From NCBI RefSeq assembly GCF_015234135.1, contig NZ_JADGIK010000004.1:62001-126000 (forward strand): a stretch of 64,000 nt of DNA, given 5' to 3'. The notes under the pieces are model-generated. The model was given only the letters and a program-made list of their open reading frames with translations. It was not told where the DNA came from and made no database searches. This document shows positions 34,497-44,832 of the stretch, piece after piece. This stretch comes from Faecalibacter rhinopitheci (GTDB lineage: Bacteria; Bacteroidota; Bacteroidia; Flavobacteriales; Weeksellaceae). Each line of letters starts with the position of its first letter. Position 1 is the first letter of the stretch. A program made the translations under genes and the position numbers.

Positions 34497-36086
34497 TTAT
34501 ATATATTTATATGCGCTTAATGTTAAAAATTCTTTAAATTCTTTATTTAAAACTAATTCATCAAATAACTGAATTGCTAGGTTAAATCTTCCATTTCTGA
34601 AGCGATCTTCACCAATTAATTTTTTTATCTTTTCAATCTCTTCAGATCTAAGTTTTTTATATTTCTCACAATTTAATTCTGATCCATCATCTAATCTTAC
34701 TTTATGATATAACCATTGCCAGATTTGCGTTCTAGAAATTTCAGCGGTTGCTGCATCTTCCATTAAATTGTATAATGCTGCCGCACCTTTACCACTTAAC
34801 CAACTTTCGATATATAAAATACCTACATTGATATTTTCACGAATTCCTTGCTCAGTAATTGTACCCTTTGGGATTTCTAATAAAGCTGATTCTGTTGTTA
34901 CAATATCATCACGTTTATTGTTTATCTGATTCGCTTCAGGCATATATTGGTTAAAAATTTCTAATGCGATTGGTACTAATGCAGGATGTGCAACCCAAGT
35001 TCCGTCATGTCCATTTTGTACTTCGTATAACTTATCTTTTTTAACCTTCTCAAAAGCTTCAGCGTTCTTAGTTTCATCATCTTTCACAGGAATTTGTGCT
35101 GCCATACCTCCAATTGCATGAACGTTACGCTTATGACAACGTTGGATAACAGCTTGTGAATATGCACTCATAAATGGAGATGACATTGTCACTTGACTAC
35201 GATCTGGAACTAAGAAATTAGGATGATTTCTGAATTTTTTAATGTATGAAAAGATGTAATCCCAACGTCCACAATTAAGACCAGCCATATGATCTCTTAA
35301 CTCATAAATGATTTCATCTAGTTGAAATGATGCTGTAATTGTTTCTATTAATACAGTGGCTTTGATAGAACCGTAAGGAATTTGTATATATTCTTGAGCA
35401 AAGGTGAAAACATCATTCCACCATTTTGCTTCAAGATAATGTTCTAATTTAGGAAGATAGAAATAAGGCCCACTTGAATTGGAAAGTAACGTGTGTGCAT
35501 TATGGAAAAAATATAAACCAAAGTCAAATAGTGAGCCTGATATTTCCTCTTTAATTATTTTGATGTGCTTTTCATTAAGATGTAACCCTCGAGGGCGAAC
35601 CATAAGAACAGCAACATTATCGTTTAATTGATATGTCTTGTTTTTTTGTTGATCAACGAATTGAATTGTACGGTTAACAGCAGCTTTTAAATTTTGTTGA
35701 CCTTGTAGATTGTTGTCCCATGTTGGTGAGTTACTATCTTCAAAATCAGCCATAAATGTTTTTGCTCCAGAGTTTAATGCATTTATAATCATTTTTGCAT
35801 CTACTGGTCCCGTAATTTCCACGCGACGATCTTGTAAATCTGCTGGAATTGGGGCTGCAACCCAATTACTCGTTCTGATCTCTTTTGTATTTGATGGAAA
35901 TGTTGGAAAATTTCCTAAATCAAAAAATTTTTGACGAGCATCACGCTCTGCCAATAATTCAAGTCTTCTTGAATTGAACTTCTCGTGTAAAGCAATCAAA
36001 AAATCAATCGCTTCGGGCGTTAAGATATCAGAATATGTATCCTGTATTTCTGGCGCTAAAATAAATTCGTTAATAGCAGTTCTCAT
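34497..36086 (-). CDS. aceB: Malate synthase A
   Basis: This 529-residue enzyme condenses glyoxylate and acetyl-CoA to malate, completing the glyoxylate shunt with AceA. Typical type A segments are [29 protein letters not shown] (acidic active-site region), [16 protein letters not shown] (catalytic Arg), [33 protein letters not shown] and [14 protein letters not shown]. Its length is normal for isoform A. It leads the aceBA operon and diverges from the ScfR-like regulator. A perfect palindrome in the shared upstream region is a good operator candidate. Confidence 0.97.
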   Translation of the reverse strand: MRTAINEFILAPEIQDTYSDILTPEAIDFLIALHEKFNSRRLELLAERDARQKFFDLGNFPTFPSNTKEIRTSNWVAAPIPADLQDRRVEITGPVDAKMIINALNSGAKTFMADFEDSNSPTWDNNLQGQQNLKAAVNRTIQFVDQQKNKTYQLNDNVAVLMVRPRGLHLNEKHIKIIKEEISGSLFDFGLYFFHNAHTLLSNSSGPYFYLPKLEHYLEAKWWNDVFTFAQEYIQIPYGSIKATVLIETITASFQLDEIIYELRDHMAGLNCGRWDYIFSYIKKFRNHPNFLVPDRSQVTMSSPFMSAYSQAVIQRCHKRNVHAIGGMAAQIPVKDDETKNAEAFEKVKKDKLYEVQNGHDGTWVAHPALVPIALEIFNQYMPEANQINNKRDDIVTTESALLEIPKGTITEQGIRENINVGILYIESWLSGKGAAALYNLMEDAATAEISRTQIWQWLYHKVRLDDGSELNCEKYKKLRSEEIEKIKKLIGEDRFRNGRFNLAIQLFDELVLNKEFKEFLTLSAYKYI

Positions 36087-36122
36087 TTTAGGTTTTTTGT
36101 TTAGTTTTGGTTTGTGGTTGTA

Positions 36123-36153
36123 AGCGAATTAATATAATCAGCGAACGTTCGCT
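36123..36153. promoter_or_regulatory. Candidate operator between aceB and its divergent regulator
   Basis: A perfect 14-bp palindrome AGCGAACGTTCGCT (36140-36153) is preceded 17 bp upstream by an extra half-site AGCGAA (36123-36128). It lies in the 113-bp space between the divergent aceB and regulator genes, a natural site for control of both. Binding is inference. Confidence 0.6.
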
Positions 36154-36199
36154 AAATTATAAAATTTCGTTTAGATTCACCAAATAATTTCAAAAAAAA

Positions 36200-37696
36200 A
36201 TGCAAGAAGATTATATAAAATTAATTTTTGGTCTTAAAATCAAACAGATTAGAACGGCTAAAGAATTGTCATTGTTTAAGTTATCTAAAATAACGGGCTT
36301 ATCTAAATCGTATTTAAATGAAATTGAAAAAGGAAAGAAGTATCCAAAAACTGATAAAATTGTTCTTTTAGCAGAAGCATTTGATGTACCTTATGATGAG
36401 TTAGTTTCATTAAAATTAGATAAAAACCTTGCACCAGTCGCTGAAATATTACAATCAAATTTATTAAAAGAGATTCCGTTAGAGCTTTTTGGGATTGAAG
36501 AACGAGACTTAATTGAGATTATTTCCAATGCTCCGATGAAAGTAAATGCCTTTATATCTACTCTTATAGAAATTGGAAATAATTATAATCTAACACGTGA
36601 AAGTTTCTTTTTGGCTTCTTTACGATCATTTCAAGAAGCAAACGATAATTATTTTCCTGAAATAGAACAGTCTGCTAAAAATTTTTTTAAACAATATGCA
36701 ATCAATCAAGAAGGAGAATTAATTTCTGATGAATTGATGATTGAAATATTGAAGGAAGAATATGGTTATGAAATATTTTTTGAAGATTTTAAGAATTTTT
36801 CTAAACCAGAATTAGCGAAACTTCGATCTATTTATATAGAAGAAAAAAAACATTTATACATTAATAGTGAAACAGATTTAGATCAAAAAAGATTTATTTT
36901 AGCTAAAGAATTAGGTTATAACTATCTAGAATTGAAAGAAAGACTTTATACCTATACTTGGATTTCTTTTGAAAATTTTGATCAATTACTGAACAATTTT
37001 TATGCTTCTTATTTTGCAGGGGCATTATTGTTACCAGAAGATGAGCTGATCGCGAAAATGAATATTCTATTTTCGGAAGATAAACATGATTTAAAAAACT
37101 TTCTTAGATTATTTGGAAGTTATACAGAATCTCCTGAAACTGTATATCAGCGTATGACAAATCTTCTACCTAAGCATTTTAATATAAAAGATTTATTCTT
37201 TTTACGTTTAACGACTAAAGTTGGTTCGGACAATTATAAATTAACCAAAGAATTACATCTTAATCAACAACAATCTCCACAAGCTAACGAAACTGAGGAA
37301 CATTATTGTAGACGTTGGGTGTCATTAAATGTTTTGAAACAATTAGAAAATGCAAAACCAGAGGACGAAAATCATTTAATTTCTTCACAAATCTCTATAT
37401 ATCCGTATAATAATAATCAAAAATATTATGTAATTTCTTCGGCAACAAGAGACCCTTTTAATCCTGAGTATTTGCGTAGTGTAACAATTGGTTTATTAAA
37501 TAAGAGTGCTCAACGTAAGGTGAAATTTTTAAATGATCCATCTATTCCGATTAAAGAAGTAGCTGTAACGTGTGAAAATTGTGGGATGAAAGATTGTACT
37601 GAACGTGTAGCTCCTCCGAAAAGATTTGCAAAAGATATGCATTCAAAACGCTTAAATGTTTTGATAAATGATTTTATAAAAGAAAAAAGTCAATAA
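36200..37696 (+). CDS. Helix-turn-helix regulator with ImmA/IrrE-like and DUF2083 (ScfR/RamB-like) domains
   Basis: This 498-residue protein has an XRE-type helix-turn-helix at about residues 12-66 (IRTAKELSLFKLSKITGLS, SYLNEIEKGKKYP), an ImmA/IrrE-like middle and a C-terminal DUF2083 region. That region ends in the Cys motif CENCGMKDC (Cys458, 461, 466), matching the short-chain fatty acyl regulator/RamB group that controls acetate and glyoxylate genes. The HExxH zinc site of active ImmA/IrrE is replaced by KELGY (236-240), so protease activity is unlikely. It diverges from aceB and probably binds the palindrome between them. Confidence 0.88.
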   Translation: MQEDYIKLIFGLKIKQIRTAKELSLFKLSKITGLSKSYLNEIEKGKKYPKTDKIVLLAEAFDVPYDELVSLKLDKNLAPVAEILQSNLLKEIPLELFGIEERDLIEIISNAPMKVNAFISTLIEIGNNYNLTRESFFLASLRSFQEANDNYFPEIEQSAKNFFKQYAINQEGELISDELMIEILKEEYGYEIFFEDFKNFSKPELAKLRSIYIEEKKHLYINSETDLDQKRFILAKELGYNYLELKERLYTYTWISFENFDQLLNNFYASYFAGALLLPEDELIAKMNILFSEDKHDLKNFLRLFGSYTESPETVYQRMTNLLPKHFNIKDLFFLRLTTKVGSDNYKLTKELHLNQQQSPQANETEEHYCRRWVSLNVLKQLENAKPEDENHLISSQISIYPYNNNQKYYVISSATRDPFNPEYLRSVTIGLLNKSAQRKVKFLNDPSIPIKEVAVTCENCGMKDCTERVAPPKRFAKDMHSKRLNVLINDFIKEKSQ

Positions 37697-37729
37697 TATT
37701 TTATAGATTAGTATATAACCACAAAATAT

Positions 37730-38413
37730 ATGCTAATCTTTTTATCCATTTTAATACTTATTTCAAGTATTATATATCTATTCTTAAGACTTAAAAAGCC
37801 ATCTTTATCGGCTTTAATTTTTAAGATTATCTCTACTTTTCTAATAATTATTTATACAGTTATAATAGTTTACAGTTATCCAGAAAATATAAATTTTGGA
37901 TTAATTATTATAGTCGGTTTAATTTTTGGGCTTATAGGTGATATTTTTTTAGATTTAAAAACAATTTATCCTATAGAAAGTGATATTTATACCTTCTTAG
38001 GTTTCTATAGTTTTTTGATTGGGCATTTTGTTTATATTGGATATTTTCTTCCTAGCAATACCTTATCTATTATGGAGAATTCATTGGTATTTGCCATTGC
38101 AGGAATAGTTGTTTTCTTAGTACTAGCTACCGAAACGCCCATGAAACTTAATTATGGTAGATTTAGAATTATCACAACAATATATGCATTCATTCTAAGT
38201 TTTGTAACAGTATTATCATTATGGATTGGCTTAAAAACTTCAGAATTATCTTATAGCATTTTTGGAGTAGGAATGATTTTATTTTTAATCTCAGATTTGA
38301 TATTAAGTCAAATATATTTCGGAAGAAAAGATAAGAATTGGATGATAAGTGCTAATTATATATTTTATATCAGTGCACAATATTTAATAGCGAGTAGTAT
38401 AATTTTTAAATAA
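37730..38413 (+). CDS. YhhN-family membrane protein (lysoplasmalogenase-like)
   Basis: This 227-residue protein has about eight hydrophobic segments spread through its length. The conserved GLIFGLIGDIFLDL block (residues about 61-74) and FLIGHFVYIGYF and GVGMILFLISDLILSQIYF segments match the YhhN/TMEM86 family. Some members hydrolyse the vinyl-ether bond of lysoplasmalogens; others have no known function. The conserved Asp residues in GDIFLD and SDLILS are present. The gene follows the regulator by 33 bp and may be co-transcribed with it. It ends at a shared bidirectional terminator with rsmE. Confidence 0.85.
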   Translation: MLIFLSILILISSIIYLFLRLKKPSLSALIFKIISTFLIIIYTVIIVYSYPENINFGLIIIVGLIFGLIGDIFLDLKTIYPIESDIYTFLGFYSFLIGHFVYIGYFLPSNTLSIMENSLVFAIAGIVVFLVLATETPMKLNYGRFRIITTIYAFILSFVTVLSLWIGLKTSELSYSIFGVGMILFLISDLILSQIYFGRKDKNWMISANYIFYISAQYLIASSIIFK

Positions 38414-38414
38414 A

Positions 38415-38441
38415 AAAAGAGGAATCTAAGATTCCTCTTTT
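38415..38441. terminator. Bidirectional terminator between yhhN-like gene and rsmE
   Basis: AAAAGAGGAATC (38415-38426) is exactly complementary to GATTCCTCTTTT (38430-38441), loop TAA. A and T runs allow both strands to terminate, between convergent genes. Confidence 0.88.
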
Positions 38442-38449
38442 CTGTCTTA

Positions 38450-39163
38450 TTATTTATGATTAAAAGCCCAATCTGTTGCGAAAACAGCCTGTAAAGCTGC
38501 AGTTTCAGTTCGGAAACGTTGTTGGCCTAATGAAATTCCTGTAAAGTTATTTTCGTAGGCATTTTTTATTTCGTCTCTCGAAAAATCACCTTCAGGACCA
38601 ATCATAACCAAAATTTTTTCTGGCTGATTTGCTAATACATTTTTAAAAGGCGTTCGTTCAATATCACTTTCACAATGTGCAATACATTTTTCGTAACCTT
38701 CAAAATTCATTTTAATAAAATCATTGAATTTTGTTAAATCATTAACTTTTGGTAGATAAGCCTTTAATGATTGTTTAGTTGCAGCCTGAATAATTTTTTC
38801 AATGCGTTCTATCTTAATGTTTTTTCGTTCTGAATGAAAAGCTTGTAAAAATGTAATTTCGTCAATTCCAATTTCAGTCGCTTTTTCTAAGAAAAATTCA
38901 ATTCGTTCCATTGCTTTTGTAGGAGCAATTGCAACGTGTAAATAATAATTCTTTTGTTCAAAATTCTTTTGTAATTCTAAAACATTAGCTTCAACCATTT
39001 TTTTAGAAACTAACGTAATCTCGCATTTTGCTAAATTACCATTTCCATCAGTGATATGGATAATATCACCTTCATTTCCTCGTAAAACTTTAGAAAAATG
39101 GTGACTTTCTTCTTCGTTTAAAAAAGCATTATCACCTTCAATTGTTCCAAAAAATAACTTCAT
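38450..39163 (-). CDS. rsmE: 16S rRNA (uracil(1498)-N(3))-methyltransferase
   Basis: This 237-residue SPOUT methyltransferase modifies U1498 of 16S rRNA using S-adenosylmethionine. The N-terminal PUA-like part has HHFSKVLRGNEGD. The SPOUT part has KATEIGIDEITFLQAFHSER, ILVMIGPEGDFSRDEI and SLGQQRFRTETAALQAV, forming the trefoil knot. I use the ATG at 39163: the in-frame extension to 39223 lies inside the end of tsaD and adds unrelated residues. The start is 1 nt after the tsaD stop, so the two are translationally coupled. Confidence 0.95.
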   Translation of the reverse strand: MKLFFGTIEGDNAFLNEEESHHFSKVLRGNEGDIIHITDGNGNLAKCEITLVSKKMVEANVLELQKNFEQKNYYLHVAIAPTKAMERIEFFLEKATEIGIDEITFLQAFHSERKNIKIERIEKIIQAATKQSLKAYLPKVNDLTKFNDFIKMNFEGYEKCIAHCESDIERTPFKNVLANQPEKILVMIGPEGDFSRDEIKNAYENNFTGISLGQQRFRTETAALQAVFATDWAFNHK

Positions 39164-39164
39164 G

Positions 39165-40184
39165 TTAAATGTGGTATTTAGCAACTGATTTTGCAGTTTT
39201 ATCTGCAAAAAGTTCACGTTCATATTTTAATTGTCCCACAATTGCAATCATTGCAGCATTGTCAGTCGTGTATTCAAATTTTGGAATAAATGCTTTCCAA
39301 CCAAATTTTTCTTCACCTTCTTTTAATCGAGCTCTAATTTCTGAATTTGCTGATACGCCACCTGCTATAGCAATTTGTTTAATACCCGTTTGGTCAGAAG
39401 CTTGTTTTAATTTGTCCATCAAAATATTTACAATTGTGTGCTGAATTGAGGCACATAAATCATCAATATTTTCTTCAATGAAATTGGGGTTTAGTTTAGT
39501 TTCTTTTTGAATAAAATAAAGAATAGCAGTTTTTAATCCTGAAAAGCTAAAGTTTAAACCATCCACTCTTGGTTTGGTAAATTTAAAACGTGTTGGATTT
39601 CCAATTTTAGACTTTTTATCGATAATCGGTCCTGCAGGATAAGGTAAATTAAGAATTTTACCAGCTTTATCAAATGCTTCACCAGCTGCATCGTCAATTG
39701 TTTCACCTAAAATTTCCATATCAAAGTAATCGTTAATCTTTACGATTTGTGTATGTCCACCACTAACTGTTAGACAAATAAACGGGAATGTAGGTTTATC
39801 AGCATTAGCATCTTCAATAAAATTGGCTAAAATATGACCTTGCATATGGTTTACCTCAATTAAAGGAATGTCTAAACTTTGTGATAAAGATTTTGCAAAA
39901 CTTCCACCTACTAATAAAGATCCCATTAATCCTGGACCTCTAGTATAAGCTATAGCTTTAAGTTCTGCTTTATTAATATTAGCCTGTTTTAAGGCCTGAT
40001 CCACGACAGGAACTATATTTTGTTGATGTGCTCTGGATGCTAATTCGGGTACTACGCCACCATACAATTCGTGGATTTTTTGACTAGCTACTACATTAGA
40101 TAAAATTTTGTTATCCAATATAACTGAAGCACCTGTGTCATCGCACGAAGACTCTATGGCTAATATGTAGTTTTTAACGCTCAT
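39165..40184 (-). CDS. tsaD: tRNA N6-adenosine threonylcarbamoyltransferase
   Basis: This 339-residue ASKHA-fold protein transfers threonylcarbamoyl from the AMP intermediate to A37 of ANN-decoding tRNAs. It has the opening ILAIESSCDDTGASV, the metal-binding HMQGH segment (His residues in NHMQGHILANF), VSGGHTQIV and the C-terminal VSGANSE/IAGGVSANSEIRARL type turn plus YTTDNAAMIA. The partner synthase is at 22522-23079; no TsaB or TsaE was found here. rsmE follows 1 nt after the stop. It is divergent from the TamB-like gene. Confidence 0.97.
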   Translation of the reverse strand: MSVKNYILAIESSCDDTGASVILDNKILSNVVASQKIHELYGGVVPELASRAHQQNIVPVVDQALKQANINKAELKAIAYTRGPGLMGSLLVGGSFAKSLSQSLDIPLIEVNHMQGHILANFIEDANADKPTFPFICLTVSGGHTQIVKINDYFDMEILGETIDDAAGEAFDKAGKILNLPYPAGPIIDKKSKIGNPTRFKFTKPRVDGLNFSFSGLKTAILYFIQKETKLNPNFIEENIDDLCASIQHTIVNILMDKLKQASDQTGIKQIAIAGGVSANSEIRARLKEGEEKFGWKAFIPKFEYTTDNAAMIAIVGQLKYERELFADKTAKSVAKYHI

Positions 40185-40247
40185 AAATCCTTGTAGAATA
40201 AAATTTAAAACTTATTTTTACAGTGCAAATATCGTAAATTAAAACCA

Positions 40248-43200
40248 TTGAAAATAGTCAGAAGAATAGGAAGAATAATTTTAGTATGTATTATATTCAT
40301 ACTGACGCTTTTATTAGGGGCTTCTATAGCGATTCAGATTCCTTCTGTGCAGTCTAAAATTGCAAAATTTGCAATGGAAAAGCTGAACAAATCTTTAAAT
40401 ACTCGCATGTATGTTGATTCAGTTGATATAGATTTCTTCGGAAAAATCTATTTAAATGATGTTTCAATCAAAGATGATCATGATTTAGATTTTATCACAA
40501 GTAAGCAATTACAAACAACATTAAGTATTTGGTCTATAGTTTCTAACCCTGATTACATCAATTTAAAAGAGGTGAAATTGGTGAATCCTGATGTAAAAGT
40601 TATTACTTACAAAGGAGATTCGATTAGTAATTTTATTCGTTTTGTAAACGGATTTAGTTCAGATAAACCAAAAGATCCTACAAGAACATTTAAGTTAGAT
40701 GGAGACTTTTTTATGAAAAATGGTAAAGTTTCTATACTGAATGAAAATTCAGGTAATTTATGGTTAAAGGCACAAAATGTACAATTGCATGTAGAAGATT
40801 TTAAATTAGTAGATAGTGACATCAATGCTAAATTAGAAAATTTCTGTTTTACAGCGGATAGAAAAGGGGAGAAGTATACCGTAAAAAATATGACAGGATT
40901 GTTTCATTATTCGAAAAAAGAAATTCGAATAGACAATCTAAATATGCGTACAGATGATTCTACGTTGAATGGTCATTTTTTGCTGAGCTATGATAAGCCT
41001 TCTGACATGTCCGACTTTAATAATAAAGTTTTTTGGGATGTATTTTTTGACCGAGGTTCTGTAGTTAATTTTAAAGATATACGTTATTTTACGGATCAAT
41101 TTAATAAAAATTCTTCCGGAAATGTATATGGAAAAGTTACAGGAACATTAAATAATTTGACTTTTCATGATTTTGAAATAAATGGTGGCGGAAATTATAT
41201 TGGCGCTTCAAAATTGACCTTAAAAGATATGATGAATGGCGCGCTTAAGATTTACACCAAAAATGGAAAAGTAAGCTCTTCTTATAAAAATATCACTTCA
41301 TTTCTCCCAACTTTTGTTTCACAGAAAATCCCTGATTTTATAACTCGTTTTGGGAATATGAACTACCGAGGGGATTTTACATTGGATCCTAACGAAATAG
41401 TATTAAATGGATATGCTATTACAGCGCTCGGAGATGCAGATTTGCGTGCTACGCTACGCAATTATCGTAATCCAAAAACAATGTTATATACCGGAACTGT
41501 AGATGCTAAAAACTTAAATCTACAACAACTTACAGAAGTGAAAGAATTAGGCTTTGTAAGTGGTAAATTCAAGTTTAATGGTGTAGGAACAGATATTTCT
41601 AAAATGAAATTAGATTTAGATGGAAGTTTGCGCTACATCGATTTAATGGGAAAAAGATACAATAATATCACTGTTGATGGCGAAATTAAAGATTATGCTT
41701 TCAACGGATTATTTGATATTAAAGATCCAAATCTTAATGGACAATTAAATGGGCATATAAATTTTAGTGGGAAACCTTACGATTTTAATTTTACTTCAAA
41801 CATTCGTCAAATTAATTTAGATTTTTTAGGAATTACTAAAAATATGAATGCAATTATCCGTGGAGATGTTATGGGTAATTTTTCGTTAACTAATTTAGAT
41901 GATCTGCGTGGAAATATTGATTTAAAAAATGTATACTATCGTTCTAAACGTGATACAATTACATTTAATCATGTAATGTTAAATTCTGTTGTAGACGGTA
42001 AGCATAAACGTATGGAACTAAATGTGCCAGAGTATATGCAAGCTACTTTAGACGGACAATTTAAAGTTACAGAAGTTGTAAATGTATTAAATAATGCATT
42101 AGTACCATTAGTACCGTCTTTCAAAAATAAAACAGTAAGTCCTGGACAGAAATTTGATTTTGATATTTTCGTTGAACAAAACTTGCTAAGTTATTTTGAT
42201 CCATCAATAAAGATAGAACCAGAAACAAGAATTGTTGGATATATAGATTCTGATACAAATGCTTTAGATGTAAAGCTAGATACTCCTGGTTTATCGTATG
42301 CTGGTGTAGAATTGTTCCGCTCAAATGTTAGCTTAAATACTCTACAAGAAGCAAATAATCTTAATGCAAAGATTGATAGTTTGCGTGTAAGTGGAATTAC
42401 AGTTAAAGATATCGATATTCAATCAATTCCAAAGAATGATACACTTTTAGTAGAAACGAATTTTAAAATTGGAAATAAAAGTCCTGTAAAATTTGATTTA
42501 AATTTATACCATACTCTTTCTCAGAAAAAAGAATATTATATATTCGGATTTTCTCCATCAACTATTCTAATAGATTCAACGCAGTGGCAAATTAACCCGC
42601 GTAATGATAAACAATCTAATAGAATGATTCTTAATCCTGTTAAGAAATCTTTTATGGTACAAGATTTAGTACTTGAGTCTGAAGATCAACATCTTGATTT
42701 GTCAGGTGTTTTTTATGAAAGAGAGAATTTTAATTTTGATGCAAATTTCAATAATCTATTTCTTGACAAGATTATTCCACAAGTATTGCTAGGTAAACTT
42801 AAATTAGAAGGTGTGGCTAATGGTCAGATAAACGTAATACGTACCAAAGAAAAGTTAGAACCAACCTTACAAACAAAAATTGATGGACTTACATTAAATG
42901 AATTTTTATTAGGTGATCTTAATCTAAATGGAGGATATAATATTAGTGATAATATTTTCAATTTTGATTTAAGTTTAATGAAAGAAAACATAGAGTCTGT
43001 AAAAGCTAATGGAGATATAATTAACAAAAAGACAGGTCCAGAAATAGACATATATGCTAATCTTGATGATTTTCAAATGGATTTCCTTGAAGGTTTTTTA
43101 AGTACTGTTTTTACAAATATTAGAGGTACAATGTCCGGCGATGTACATATTGATGGACCTCTAACTCTTCCTAATATTAATGGTGATTTAATCGCTAAAA

Positions 43201-44828
43201 ATCTTGGAATGAAGGTTAAATTCCTTGGTGTGGACTATGAGTTTGAAGGTGAAAACAATTTATTTGTTTCTAAACAAGGAAATGGACAAGGGATCATTAT
43301 GTTAGATGAAGTTAATTTTAAAGATACCACATACAAGACATCAGGGGTAGTGAATGGAGCCTTACTTTTCCGAAATGTGAGCGAATGGGGATTAAATTTA
43401 CAATTTGATGCTGATAATTTATTGGTCATGAATACCTCTATTAAGGATAATGAACTTTTTTACGGAAAAATATTTGCAAAAGGAGATGTATTAATGATGG
43501 GGCCTGTAGAACAACTAGGTATCTATGGAAATGCTACAGTTGTAGGAAACTCAGAGTTAACAATAAATACAGGAAGTACAACGATTGAAAATGAAAGTAA
43601 TTTAGTTCGATTTGTGCCTAATCAGTTTAAAACTATTAAAGATGATAAATCTGCAAATCGTCCAAAGGGAATGAATATAGACCTTAATATTAATGCTTAT
43701 CCAAATGCGCAAGTAAATTTAATTTTTGATGCTGCAACAAATGATAAAGCATCAGCTAGAGGTACTGCTGAGAATCTTCGATTTGTAATGAATAATTCGG
43801 GTCTAAGCCTTACAGGTGTTTATAATATAGAAAATGGAACATACGAGTTTCGTCAAATTCCATTAATACCGAAAAACTTTACAATTAAGAAAGGATCTGC
43901 AGTTCAATTTTCAGGAGATCCAATGAATGCAACTTTAGATATTAGTGCAATTTTTGAACGTACAGTTTCTAATGTTGGGGATTATTTAGGAATTGGTTTC
44001 TCTCAAGTGTATGATACGGAGCTTTCTATTGATATTTCAGAAACCTTAGCAAAACCTAAAATAGATTTTGGATTAACTCTGCCAACAGCTGGATCTGATA
44101 TTAATTCTCAATTACAATCTAAATTTAGATCAAACCAAGAAGAACAAATGCTGCAATTCTCATATATTCTTTTAACAGGAAAATTTGGTGAGGCACTAGA
44201 TATATCTTCAGGAGTTACAAGTACTGCTGCAGATATAGGACTTTCGACTATTGCTGGTATTCTTTCATCAATTATTAATGGAGTTGATGTCAATTTGGAG
44301 TACATAGGAGGTAGTCAACAATCAGGAACTAATGATAAAGTAAGATACTCTTTAAGTTATCAAATTAACGAAAGATTACGTATTCGTGGTGCATATGGAA
44401 TGGCTGTTAAAAATCAATATATAGAGAATTTTGATGGAAATTTAGACTTAACATATGACATTTCTAAAACTAATAATGGTTCATTAGTTTTAAATGCGTT
44501 TACAAAACCTACCACATTTACAATTCAACAATTTACAGGTGGTAATACTATGATGAATCAGAGTTATGGTGCCGGAATCAATTACAACACATCTTTTGAA
44601 AATTTCCGAGAATTTATTGGAGCACGTAAAAAGAAAAAAGAACAAAAAGCGAAGGTAAAAGCGCAGGCCAGCGAAGTTGAACTTGAAAAATTAGATTCAA
44701 CAATAATTGAGAAGAAATCAATTTATATAGACACTATAAATACAACGTCTGTTTCTAAAAATGAAGCAGTTGAGGTGAAAAAACAACCAGTAAGACGACC
44801 AAGTAGAGGATTAGTACGTATCAAATAA
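40248..44828 (+). CDS. TamB-like translocation/assembly module protein
   Basis: This 1526-residue protein has one N-terminal signal anchor (about residues 8-27, LVCIIFILTLLLGASIAI) and a very long beta-strand-rich body. The C-terminal TamB/DUF490 domain includes ISAIFERTVSNVGDYLG, FGLTLPTAGSDINSQLQSKFRS and LQFSYILLTGKFGE. TamB-type proteins span the periplasm and help outer-membrane protein assembly or lipid transport; the latter is more recent work. The start is TTG at 40248, as no upstream or nearby in-frame ATG exists and the signal anchor begins there. It ends in a basic tail of about 100 residues (KKKKEQKAKVK). Confidence 0.88.
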   Translation: MKIVRRIGRIILVCIIFILTLLLGASIAIQIPSVQSKIAKFAMEKLNKSLNTRMYVDSVDIDFFGKIYLNDVSIKDDHDLDFITSKQLQTTLSIWSIVSNPDYINLKEVKLVNPDVKVITYKGDSISNFIRFVNGFSSDKPKDPTRTFKLDGDFFMKNGKVSILNENSGNLWLKAQNVQLHVEDFKLVDSDINAKLENFCFTADRKGEKYTVKNMTGLFHYSKKEIRIDNLNMRTDDSTLNGHFLLSYDKPSDMSDFNNKVFWDVFFDRGSVVNFKDIRYFTDQFNKNSSGNVYGKVTGTLNNLTFHDFEINGGGNYIGASKLTLKDMMNGALKIYTKNGKVSSSYKNITSFLPTFVSQKIPDFITRFGNMNYRGDFTLDPNEIVLNGYAITALGDADLRATLRNYRNPKTMLYTGTVDAKNLNLQQLTEVKELGFVSGKFKFNGVGTDISKMKLDLDGSLRYIDLMGKRYNNITVDGEIKDYAFNGLFDIKDPNLNGQLNGHINFSGKPYDFNFTSNIRQINLDFLGITKNMNAIIRGDVMGNFSLTNLDDLRGNIDLKNVYYRSKRDTITFNHVMLNSVVDGKHKRMELNVPEYMQATLDGQFKVTEVVNVLNNALVPLVPSFKNKTVSPGQKFDFDIFVEQNLLSYFDPSIKIEPETRIVGYIDSDTNALDVKLDTPGLSYAGVELFRSNVSLNTLQEANNLNAKIDSLRVSGITVKDIDIQSIPKNDTLLVETNFKIGNKSPVKFDLNLYHTLSQKKEYYIFGFSPSTILIDSTQWQINPRNDKQSNRMILNPVKKSFMVQDLVLESEDQHLDLSGVFYERENFNFDANFNNLFLDKIIPQVLLGKLKLEGVANGQINVIRTKEKLEPTLQTKIDGLTLNEFLLGDLNLNGGYNISDNIFNFDLSLMKENIESVKANGDIINKKTGPEIDIYANLDDFQMDFLEGFLSTVFTNIRGTMSGDVHIDGPLTLPNINGDLIAKNLGMKVKFLGVDYEFEGENNLFVSKQGNGQGIIMLDEVNFKDTTYKTSGVVNGALLFRNVSEWGLNLQFDADNLLVMNTSIKDNELFYGKIFAKGDVLMMGPVEQLGIYGNATVVGNSELTINTGSTTIENESNLVRFVPNQFKTIKDDKSANRPKGMNIDLNINAYPNAQVNLIFDAATNDKASARGTAENLRFVMNNSGLSLTGVYNIENGTYEFRQIPLIPKNFTIKKGSAVQFSGDPMNATLDISAIFERTVSNVGDYLGIGFSQVYDTELSIDISETLAKPKIDFGLTLPTAGSDINSQLQSKFRSNQEEQMLQFSYILLTGKFGEALDISSGVTSTAADIGLSTIAGILSSIINGVDVNLEYIGGSQQSGTNDKVRYSLSYQINERLRIRGAYGMAVKNQYIENFDGNLDLTYDISKTNNGSLVLNAFTKPTTFTIQQFTGGNTMMNQSYGAGINYNTSFENFREFIGARKKKKEQKAKVKAQASEVELEKLDSTIIEKKSIYIDTINTTSVSKNEAVEVKKQPVRRPSRGLVRIK

Positions 44829-44832
44829 AAAA

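Noticed and set aside
36200-37696. Toxin-antitoxin or phage-repressor interpretation of the XRE/ImmA protein
   Set aside because: DUF2083 and the C-terminal cysteines plus the divergent aceB fit an acetate regulator, and no phage genes are present.
39164-39223. 20-residue N-terminal extension of rsmE
   Set aside because: It runs back into the tsaD coding region in another frame and matches no RsmE N-terminus.
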